A stretch of DNA of 19,568 nt from NCBI GenBank assembly GCA_002495225.1, contig DAEF01000029.1, positions 1 to 19,568 on the forward strand, in the 5' to 3' direction. Source of the DNA: Methanoregulaceae archaeon UBA288. GTDB taxonomy: Archaea; Halobacteriota; Methanomicrobia; Methanomicrobiales; Methanospirillaceae. Positions 1-6,594 of this stretch are shown here, piece after piece. Numbering within the stretch: position 1 is the stretch's first letter; each line of letters starts with the position of its first letter. Under the pieces are notes generated by a model. The model did not search any database. It saw nothing but the letters and a program-made list of their open reading frames with translations, and was not told the DNA's origin. The translations under genes were made by a program, and so were the position numbers.

Positions 1-1338
1 GTTCTCGAACACACCAGCGCCAACCCGAACGGCCCCCTGCATGTCGGGCACATCCGGAACTCGATTATCGGAGATACACTTGCCCGGGCGTTCCGGAAGG
101 CCGGATACCCGCTTGAAGTGCAGTATTATGTCAATGACATGGGACGGCAGATCGCGATCGTGGTCTGGGGCATGGACCACCTCGGGATCGGGGCCGAGCC
201 CGGCGAGAAGCCCGACCACTACACGGCCCGGGTCTACGTCGAGGCGAACCGCCGGATCGAGGCCGACCCGGCCATCACGGCCGAGGTCGACTCGCTCATG
301 CAGCAGGTCGAGGCCCAGGACCCCGCGACGGTCAAAAAGTTCCGGGATGTCGTCTCGTCCTGCCTGGACGGGTTCAAGGAGACGCTCGGCGACCTCGCCG
401 CGCCGCACGACCGTTTCGTCTGGGAGTCGGACTTCCTCAGGATCGGGGACATGGAGCGGCTCCTCGACCGGTTCGTCCGCCGGCCCGAGGCCCACCAGGA
501 CGAGGTCTTCTGGGTCGACCTCTCCGCGTCCGGGATCACGAACCGGTACGTGCTCCGCCGCTCGGACGGGACGAGCGTGTACGCGGCCCGCGACCTCGCG
601 TACCATGTCTGGAAGGCCCGGAACGCGGACCGCGTCATCGACGTGCTGGGCGCGGACCACAAGCTGATCGGGGCGTCGCTCCAGGCGGCGCTCCGGATGA
701 TCGGCGAGAAACCGCCCGAGATCGTCTTCTTCGAGTTCGTCTCACTCCCCGAGGGCTCGATGTCCACCCGGGCCGGGAAGTTCATCCCGTCGGACGACCT
801 GATCGAGGAGACCCGGCGGCGCGCCCTCGAGGAGGTGACGGTCCGCCGGCCCGAGCTCTCCGAGGAGGAGCGGCGGGCCATCGCACGCTCGGTCGCGCTC
901 GCCGCGATCCGGTACGACATCGTCCGGGTCTCGCCCGAGAAGGCGACCGTCTTCGACTGGGGGACCGCGCTCGACTTCGAGCGGCAGTCGGGGCCGTACG
1001 TCCAGTACGCCCACGCCCGGGCCTGCTCGATCCTCGCGAAGGCCGGCGACTGGAGCGAGGCGTACGCCTGCGACTCCGCGCACGAGCTGGCGCTCGCCCG
1101 CCAGATCGCGAAGTTCCCCGTGGTCGTGCAGCAGACGGTCGAGGAGCTCCGGCCCCACCTCCTCGCGACGTACGCCCGCGAGCTCGCGGACCTCTTCAAC
1201 ACCTTCTACCACTTCGAGCCCGTGCTCCGGGCCGAGGGCGCGACCCGCAATGCCCGGCTCACGCTCGTAAAGGCCGCGCAGAACACGCTCAAAGAGACCC
1301 TCGAGACACTCGGGATCGATGCCCTCGCTTCCATGTGA
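1..1338 (+). CDS. argS: Arginyl-tRNA synthetase, 5'-truncated by window edge
   Basis: Class I aminoacyl-tRNA synthetase that attaches arginine to tRNA(Arg) in the cytoplasm. The reading frame is open from base 1, so the N-terminal part lies outside the window. The first codons read through an N-P-N-G-P-L stretch into the class I signature His-Val-Gly-His at bases 40-51 (HIGH motif). A degenerate KMSKS-type loop, Met-Ser-Thr-Arg-Ala-Gly-Lys, is encoded near bases 760-780. Its leading Lys is replaced by Ser, which is tolerated in many ArgRS. The helical C-terminal part from about base 985 (Q-S-G-P-Y-V-Q-Y-A-H-A-R) is the DALR anticodon-binding domain. The stop codon lies inside the next gene, taw1, which starts 20 bases before it, suggesting co-transcription and coupled translation. 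Family assignment is secure; only the start is missing. Confidence 0.96.
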   Translation, partial: VLEHTSANPNGPLHVGHIRNSIIGDTLARAFRKAGYPLEVQYYVNDMGRQIAIVVWGMDHLGIGAEPGEKPDHYTARVYVEANRRIEADPAITAEVDSLMQQVEAQDPATVKKFRDVVSSCLDGFKETLGDLAAPHDRFVWESDFLRIGDMERLLDRFVRRPEAHQDEVFWVDLSASGITNRYVLRRSDGTSVYAARDLAYHVWKARNADRVIDVLGADHKLIGASLQAALRMIGEKPPEIVFFEFVSLPEGSMSTRAGKFIPSDDLIEETRRRALEEVTVRRPELSEEERRAIARSVALAAIRYDIVRVSPEKATVFDWGTALDFERQSGPYVQYAHARACSILAKAGDWSEAYACDSAHELALARQIAKFPVVVQQTVEELRPHLLATYARELADLFNTFYHFEPVLRAEGATRNARLTLVKAAQNTLKETLETLGIDALASM

Positions 1339-2218
1339 ACCGGCCCGCGAGGCCCTCGCCCGGCAGGGCTACCTCTTCGTCGACCGCCGCTCGACGGCGG
1401 CCGTCAAGCCCTGCCTCTGGTGCCGCCGCGCCCTCGGCGGGGGCGGCACCTGCTACAAGCAGCAGTTCTACGGGATCGAGAGCCACCGCTGCGTCCAGAT
1501 GACGCCGACCCTGCGGTGCAACCAGCGCTGCATCTTCTGCTGGCGCTCGTTCGAGCACGAGGTCACCGAAGAGGTCGAGCTCTCGCCCGAGGCCCTCTTC
1601 GCGGCACTGCCCCGCCTGCAGAAGCAGGCCCTCGCCGGGTACAAGGTCCACGTCGCGCCCGAACGGTTCGAGGAGGCCGCGCACCCGAACCAGGTCGCGG
1701 TCTCGCTCGCGGGCGAGCCGACCCTCTACTCCCAGCTCCCGCGCTTTCTCGAGCTCTGCACGGATGCGGGCATGACCACGTTCCTGGTCACGAACGGGAC
1801 GCGCCCCTGGGTCGTTGCCTCCTCGCGGCCGTTCCAGACCTACGTCTCGCTCGACGCGCCGGACGAGGCGACGTACAGGCGCGTCTGCCGCCCGGCGGAC
1901 CCCGCCGCCTGGGAGCTCGTGCGCGAGAGCCTGGCCCTCCTCGGCGCCCGCCGGTCGGCGATCCGGGTCACCCTCGTCGCGGGCCTGAACGACCACGACC
2001 CGGCGGGATACGGCGCGATGGTCGCGGATTCGGCCCCGACCTTTGTCGAGGTCAAAGGCTATATGCACCTCGGGTACAGTAGAAAGCGACTCACGGCGGC
2101 GCACATGCCGTCCCACGAACGGGTCCGGGCGTTCGCCGGGCAGGTGGCCCGCCACGCCGGGTACCGGGTGCGGGACGAGAACGTCGCGAGCCGCGTGGTC
2201 GTGCTGGAGCAGGTATGA
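1319..2218 (+). CDS. taw1: S-adenosylmethionine-dependent tRNA 4-demethylwyosine synthase (Taw1/TYW1)
   Basis: Radical SAM enzyme of wyosine-type base synthesis. It condenses pyruvate-derived carbons onto N1-methylguanosine-37 of tRNA(Phe), giving 4-demethylwyosine. The 299-residue product has the radical SAM cluster motif C-x3-C-x2-C at Cys67, Cys71 and Cys74 (CNQRCIFCW). Upstream cysteines (32, 35, 45, 58) are placed to ligate the second 4Fe-4S cluster of this family, in the typical context C-Y-K-x2-F-Y-G-I-x-S-H-x-C. The S-L-A-G-E-P-T-L-Y and H-L-G-Y-S-R segments are also characteristic. Length fits archaeal stand-alone TYW1 (about 300-340 residues, no flavodoxin domain). The start at 1319 overlaps the end of argS by 20 bases, and the stop overlaps the sepS start as ATGA. 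The three genes therefore look like one tRNA-related operon. Confidence 0.95.
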   Translation: MPSLPCEPAREALARQGYLFVDRRSTAAVKPCLWCRRALGGGGTCYKQQFYGIESHRCVQMTPTLRCNQRCIFCWRSFEHEVTEEVELSPEALFAALPRLQKQALAGYKVHVAPERFEEAAHPNQVAVSLAGEPTLYSQLPRFLELCTDAGMTTFLVTNGTRPWVVASSRPFQTYVSLDAPDEATYRRVCRPADPAAWELVRESLALLGARRSAIRVTLVAGLNDHDPAGYGAMVADSAPTFVEVKGYMHLGYSRKRLTAAHMPSHERVRAFAGQVARHAGYRVRDENVASRVVVLEQV

Positions 2219-3822
2219 GGTTCAACGTCGAGGAGTGGAGGGAGCGGTCGAGGAGCGACTTCGAAGGGGCATGGCACGCGGGGCCGTCGGTGCTGACGCC
2301 GCCGGGCTCGGCCGAACGGTACCCGCGCCTGTCGTACACGCGGGCCTCCCGGCACCCGGTCTTCGAGACGATCCACCGCCTCCGCGAGGCGTACCTCTCG
2401 ATCGGCTTTTCTGAATACGCGAACCCGATCATCGTGGAGGAGGCCGAGGTCTACCGGCAGTTCGGCCCCGAGGCGATGGCCGTGCTCGACCGGGTCTTCT
2501 ACCTCGGCGGCCTGCCGCGGCCGAACGTGGGGATCGCCCGCGAGCGGCTCGATCGGATCAACGGGATCCTCGGCGCGCCCATGGGGGAGCCGACCGAGGA
2601 GGCGCTCCGCGAGTGCCTGCACGGCTACAAGAAGGGGACGATCGACGGCGACGAGCTGGCCCACGAGATGGCCTGCGTGCTCGGCACGGACGACGCCCGC
2701 GTGGTCCGGATCATGGACGAGGTCTTCCCCGAGTTCCGCGAGCTCGCCCCCGAGTCCTCGCGCTCGACCCTCCGCTCGCACATGACGAGCGGCTGGTTCA
2801 TGACCCTCGGGGCGATCTGGGACCGGGCGCCCCTCCCGCTCCGACTCTTCTCGGTGGACCGCTGCTTCCGCCGCGAGCAGGAGGAGGGACCGACGCGCCT
2901 GATGACCTACCACTCGGCCTCGTGCGTGGTGGCGGGCGAGGACGTGACGAACGAGGCGGGGAAGGCCGTCTCCGCGGCCCTCCTCGCGGCCTTCGGCTTC
3001 ACGGACTTCCGGTTCCAGCCCGACGAGAAGCGGTCCAAGTACTACATGCCCGGCTCGCAGACCGAGGTCTACGCCCGCCACCCGGCGATCGGCTGGGTCG
3101 AGGTGGCGACCTTCGGGCTGTACTCGCCCTCGGCCCTCGCCGAGTACGGGGTCGGCGTGCCCGTCATGAACCTCGGGCTCGGCGTGGAACGGCTCGCCAT
3201 GGTCCTGAACCAGGCCGACGACGTCCGGGCCATGGTCTTTCCGCAGTTCCACCCGCGCCCGCTCACCGACGCCGAGCTCGCGGCGGCCGTCGGGCTGCGC
3301 GAGGAGCCGGCGACGGTCGAGGGGCGCCGGATGGCCGCGGCGATCGCCGCCGTCGCGGCCGAACACGGCGACGCGCAGGGCCCGGTCTCGTTCGAGGCGT
3401 GGACGGGCGACGTCGCCGGCACCCGCCTCCGGGTCTTCGTAGAGGAGCCCGAGGCGACGTCCCGGCTCCTCGGGCCGGCCTGCATGAACGAGGTCTTCGT
3501 CCGCGACGGCTCCGTGCTCGGGGTGCCCGACACCGAGAAGTTCAGAGACGTCCGCGAGCACGGCGTGCCGACCGGGATCCGGTTCCTGGACGCCGTCGCC
3601 GCGCTCGGCGCCGCGCGGGTCGAGGAGGCGGCACGCTGCGGCGAGGGCACGACGGTCCAGGTTAAGATGGCCAAGCTCCCGAGCGACGTCAACCTGAAGG
3701 TGGCCGAGTACGCCATGCGCTCGGTCACGGACACGAAGAAGAAGGTCGACGTCCGCGGGCCGGTCTTCGTGACGATACGTTCCGAGGTGGAGGAGCCGGC
3801 GGCTCCCGGGGATGCCGAGTAG
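2215..3822 (+). CDS. sepS: O-phosphoserine--tRNA(Cys) ligase (SepRS)
   Basis: Class II aminoacyl-tRNA synthetase that loads O-phosphoserine onto tRNA(Cys). SepCysS (not in this window) then converts it to Cys-tRNA(Cys), the methanogen route to cysteine. The 535-residue product matches the family length. The N-terminus carries the SepRS-type stretch around residues 40-106, motif 2 (F-S-V-D-R-C-F-R-R-E-Q) is at residues 212-222 and motif 3 (N-L-G-L-G-V-E-R-L-A-M) at 319-329. The serine-rich H-M-T-S-G-W segment at 189-194 fits phosphate recognition in the family. The C-terminal domain contacts the anticodon. The start codon overlaps the taw1 stop (ATGA), implying translational coupling. The gene ends only a few bases before a degraded IS1595 element, which leaves it intact. 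A short copy of its 3' end occurs at about 10084-10129. Confidence 0.97.
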   Translation: MRFNVEEWRERSRSDFEGAWHAGPSVLTPPGSAERYPRLSYTRASRHPVFETIHRLREAYLSIGFSEYANPIIVEEAEVYRQFGPEAMAVLDRVFYLGGLPRPNVGIARERLDRINGILGAPMGEPTEEALRECLHGYKKGTIDGDELAHEMACVLGTDDARVVRIMDEVFPEFRELAPESSRSTLRSHMTSGWFMTLGAIWDRAPLPLRLFSVDRCFRREQEEGPTRLMTYHSASCVVAGEDVTNEAGKAVSAALLAAFGFTDFRFQPDEKRSKYYMPGSQTEVYARHPAIGWVEVATFGLYSPSALAEYGVGVPVMNLGLGVERLAMVLNQADDVRAMVFPQFHPRPLTDAELAAAVGLREEPATVEGRRMAAAIAAVAAEHGDAQGPVSFEAWTGDVAGTRLRVFVEEPEATSRLLGPACMNEVFVRDGSVLGVPDTEKFRDVREHGVPTGIRFLDAVAALGAARVEEAARCGEGTTVQVKMAKLPSDVNLKVAEYAMRSVTDTKKKVDVRGPVFVTIRSEVEEPAAPGDAE

Positions 3823-3827
3823 TGTAC

Positions 3828-4742
3828 GGTGATTCCTTACCTGGTGCCACCATCCTGAATGGCACGAGACGGTAGTACTTCGGGATCCCTCATTTCCCCG
3901 GGTCGATATATCCATGACGACGAGGCCGCCGGGACCTGTCTTCGGGCCCGCGACCTCCTGCCATCCTTCACGAGTTGTCCTCGTTGTGGCAGCACTCATA
4001 CTGGTCGCATCCGGCGTCAACGGCACAGGTGCTACCGTTGTCGAAGGGAGGGGGGCGTTCTGAAAGGCAGTATCTTCGAACGGTCGCAGGTCTCTTTTTC
4101 GATACCGTCGCTGGCGATCGAGCTCTTTGAACCGGATCCGTTGGTCCGGGAAGCGGCCCGTCAGCCCGGTCTGGCGTGTACCACCGCCTGTCGTCTTCAT
4201 CATCCATTTCTCACGGCGATCCTGTGCACCGCTGAGGACGCAGACTCCCTGAAAGGAGAGACAGAGCTCGACGAATCGTATTTTGGAGGACGGAGAAACG
4301 GAAAACGGGGACGCGGAGCTGCAGGCAGGGTACCGGTCTTCGGTGTCCTCGAACGAGGAGGGAAGGTACAGGTTGGGGCCGTGCAGAACGTGAAACGAGA
4401 GACGCTCCTCGAACTCACCATCAAGACGTTGAGACGCGGCAGCCTGGTGTCCACAGGTCGGTTTCAAAGCAATCATGGCCCGGGTCTCCTGTGGCTTTCG
4501 TCACAAACGAATCCATAAAGGCAAACGATTCGCCGATGGATGGTCGACATCAACGCGATCGAAGGATGCTGGTCGTTCGCCAGGGAACCTCTCGTGAAAT
4601 ATCAAGGGATCGACCCGGTGACGTTCCTGTTCTACCCCAAAGAACCGGCGTCCAGGTATAATTACCGGGACGCCGATCTCTCTGATCACCTGGTTGAGAC
4701 GCCTGGGGAATATCCGCGGGCGGCAGCACCTGAGCAGTCACC
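3828..4742 (+). mobile_element. Degraded IS1595-family insertion sequence
   Basis: About 0.9 kb between sepS and the membrane-protein gene is filled by a broken IS1595-type transposase. Possible decayed terminal inverted repeats are GGTGATTCCTTA at 3828-3839 and the reverse complement of 4731-4742, GGTGACTGCTCA: 9 of 12 bases agree, with loosely similar GGTGC/GCC sequence further in. No target-site duplication is visible. The boundaries are therefore tentative, although the length is right for the family. The element seems immobile because its transposase is mutated. Confidence 0.5.
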
Positions 4743-4755
4743 TGAATCCGAATGA
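3859..4755 (+). pseudogene. IS1595-family transposase, frameshifted remnant
   Basis: Remnant of a DDE-type transposase of the IS1595/ISXO2 group. From the N-terminal side it shows a zinc ribbon (C40-x2-C43 and C58-x2-C61), a helix-turn-helix-like stretch (residues 75-120) and the start of the catalytic domain (E-L-D-E-S-Y-F-G-G, first catalytic Asp at 138). The usual Y-T-D motif carrying the second catalytic Asp reads S-T-G at residues 198-200, so that residue is lost. After about base 4476 the homologous sequence moves to another frame (V-S-C-G-F-R-H-K-R-I then K-G-K-R-F-A). It returns to the first frame at about 4537 (I-N-A-I-E-G-C-W-S-F-A, then R-Y-N-Y-R-D-A-D). A stop at 4516-4518 lies between. 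Two offsetting indels plus a lost active-site residue indicate a dead gene. Confidence 0.85.
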
Positions 4756-4864
4756 AATTGAGGGCGCAGCTAATGAAGGGGCAGAGAATTCTCCATACAG
4801 TAGTGTGCCGCTGTGCGCGCCGTGTGAGCAGATGCAGCTGGCCTGGAAAGGGAGTATTTGCAGT

Positions 4865-5698
4865 ATGAAAAAGGGTACCTGGGTAAAATTTATAGCCATT
4901 ATCATGGTTTGCGTGATAATTGATATCGTCCTGCACCTTGTCACAAGCGCATACAGTACCATGCCCGAGAACCCGAATTACAGCATAGTGGCAGAGCTGC
5001 TCGGGACGGAATGTACCGTCTCTCTCTGGGCGCTCCTCTCTTTTTCCAGTGCTGCTTCGGTTTATTACCTCATCAGAAAAACGATCCCGGGAGAGGGGGT
5101 ACACAAGGGGCTGCGTTACGGTTCTGCTATTGCTCTCATCTGGCTATTTGCCATGCTGGAGGGGGTAGCCCTGTTTGGCAATCCCGTAGTGAACGAACTT
5201 GTGGTTGGCCTCAGTGATGCCATTCCTGTTTTTTTGATGGGGATCCTTTTGAGTCTGCTATTCAATGAGCGTGGAAAGAACGCTGCGGTACAGCCGTGTA
5301 CTCCTGGACAGAAAATGACGGCCGTGTCCATAATCACGGGGATATTCTTGGTTGGACGATACGCTGCATATCTCACGGGAGTGATCCAGTCAGGACACCA
5401 GACAAGCCCGGTTGCGACATTTTTCTGGACATTCCTCATGGGTGCCTGTATCGGGGTAGCATGTATTCTGCTGGGGAATATCGAAAATAGGTTGTTCCTG
5501 GAATGGAGAGCAGCGAAGTTCGGATTCCTGATTTTTGGCGTTAACTGGGCTACGTTCCTTGTTTTTATGCCCCTGTTGTTTTCCGGCTATCTGGTGGACG
5601 TGATCTTCAGAATCATTATCGACCCCCTGCTTGTAACGATCGGATACTATCTGGCATTCAGTCCCGGGGTTGGGTTAAAACAGAAATTGACACAATGA
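4865..5698 (+). CDS. Multi-pass membrane protein of unknown function
   Basis: Encodes 277 residues with about seven or eight hydrophobic segments separated by short charged loops, so it is an integral membrane protein. I recognise no family or catalytic motif. The ATG at 4865 is preferred over upstream in-frame starts: GGAG at 4851-4854 is suitably spaced, the sequence from here begins M-K-K-G-T-W-V-K followed directly by a membrane helix, and the upstream codons read as intergenic sequence next to the IS remnant. Base composition differs clearly from the neighbours: the line at 4861-4920 is 21/60 G+C and the line at 5161-5220 is 34/60, while flanking genes are near 70%. That, together with the adjacent transposase and R-M/HicB relics, suggests acquisition by transfer. 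The reading frame is intact. Confidence 0.75.
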   Translation: MKKGTWVKFIAIIMVCVIIDIVLHLVTSAYSTMPENPNYSIVAELLGTECTVSLWALLSFSSAASVYYLIRKTIPGEGVHKGLRYGSAIALIWLFAMLEGVALFGNPVVNELVVGLSDAIPVFLMGILLSLLFNERGKNAAVQPCTPGQKMTAVSIITGIFLVGRYAAYLTGVIQSGHQTSPVATFFWTFLMGACIGVACILLGNIENRLFLEWRAAKFGFLIFGVNWATFLVFMPLLFSGYLVDVIFRIIIDPLLVTIGYYLAFSPGVGLKQKLTQ

Positions 5699-6021
5699 GG
5701 TGCTGTGTACGCGAAGGATCCTGAGCATGGCAGGATTCCTTGCAGCATCGTTATCACTCGTTGTGCACATTTTCCGAGGAAACGCAGGTCACTTTTGGGG
5801 ACGAGGTTATCCCGGCATCCTCCATCCGATCAGCATACACGCAACACTGATCAGTCCCCGGAACGACTGTTCGAGCCGTTCGTCGCGTGGTACCACTTTT
5901 CGGAACGACTTCAACCACGAAAAAAACGTTCAACTGCTGTCCTGGGTGCGCGGTGCCTGCGGTCGAACCGACGGGGTCGCCCCTGTTTTGGCTTCTTTCG
6001 CTCTCGTGGGCTGACGGGATC
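5699..6021. other. Intergenic, no gene recognised
   Basis: Mixed-composition sequence between the membrane-protein gene and the methylase C-terminal relic. Open frames exist, but none shows a recognisable protein, a good ribosome binding site or consistent codon bias. It may be decayed accessory DNA. Confidence 0.5.
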
Positions 6022-6156
6022 ATGGTCCGGATTCCACGGCAGAACCTCCTCGAGCGGCTGATCGAGGCCACGGACAACCAGATCGATGCCCTGGTCTGTG
6101 ACCTCTTCGGTCTGACCGGAGACGAGATCCGGATCGTCGAAGGTGGAGAGAATTGA
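6022..6156 (+). pseudogene. C-terminal relic of a restriction-modification methylase-like protein
   Basis: The last ~44 codons, M-V-R-I-P-R then I-D-A-L-V-C-D-L-F-G-L-T-G-D-E-I-R-I-V-E, match the pattern Q-I-D-x-L-V-Y-x-L-Y-G-L-T-x-x-E-I-x-I-V-E. This pattern ends many Type IIG/BREX-like adenine methylases and TaqI-C-type specificity domains. No methylase motif (N-P-P-Y/F) or target-recognition domain precedes it, and upstream sequence in the same frame is not similar. It is therefore best read as the surviving tail of a deleted R-M gene. The family rests on pattern recall of a short C-terminal motif, so the exact enzyme type is uncertain. It lies 49 bases before a broken hicB, consistent with a decayed defence island. 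Confidence 0.6.
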
Positions 6157-6205
6157 ATTCCTCTCCCGTCAACCCCGGCATCGAGAACTCGGTGTGGGTG
6201 AGGAG

Positions 6206-6459
6206 ATGCCCTATCGATATCCGATCGAGATCTTCTGCAGCGACGAGGGTTTATCGCCGTCGTCCCCGAACTGCCGGGGTGCTCCGCGTTCGGGAAGACC
6301 GAGGAGGACGCCCCCGTCGAGGTCAGGACGGCGATCGCCCTCCGGCCCGAGACGGCGCGGGCGGAGGGATGCCCGATCCCCGAACCGGCCGGCAGGGCCC
6401 TCCCCGATCCGCGCCCAACGATACGCATCGGCAGCGATCAAAGCCCACCGATTCTGTAA
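6206..6459 (+). pseudogene. hicB: HicB-family antitoxin, frameshifted
   Basis: Two frames together encode a HicB-like antitoxin of about 84 residues. HicB proteins neutralise HicA mRNA-cleaving toxins and often repress their own operon. The first frame starts at ATG 6206, just after a GGTGAGGAG stretch, and reads M-P-Y-R-Y-P-I-E-I-F-C-S-D-E-G. From about base 6250 homology continues in the next frame as F-I-A-V-V-P-E-L-P-G-C-S-A-F-G, then T-E-E-D and A-L-R-P-E-T-A-R-A-E-G-C-P-I-P-E-P, with stop TAA at 6457-6459. This is the typical single-domain HicB order: partial RNase-H-like fold, P-E-L-P-G-C, then an amphipathic helix. The expected D-E-D-G-G-F segment is shortened, which causes the frameshift. 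I find no hicA next to it. Unless the indel is a sequencing error, the gene is inactive. Confidence 0.8.
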
Positions 6460-6594
6460 TCGATCTCCTGCACCCGTCTACCGACCCATCGTCGACCAGG
6501 GCCGCACGATGATCGAGGCAGCGATCGAGAGCCCCCCGGCCCCCTTCAGCGATCTCCTGCACCGTCCGTCCCATCGCCGCTGCCGGCCCGCGTC

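Noticed and set aside
2059..4476. Very long open frame on the - strand across taw1, sepS and the IS remnant
   Set aside because: It mirrors the codon pattern of sepS in GC-rich DNA, has low-complexity Arg/Gly/Asp-rich translation and no recognisable domain.
6460..6594. Repeated GATCTCCTGCACC (about 6462 and 6550) as a possible direct-repeat element
   Set aside because: Only two short copies in GC-rich DNA, without a further pattern; could be chance.
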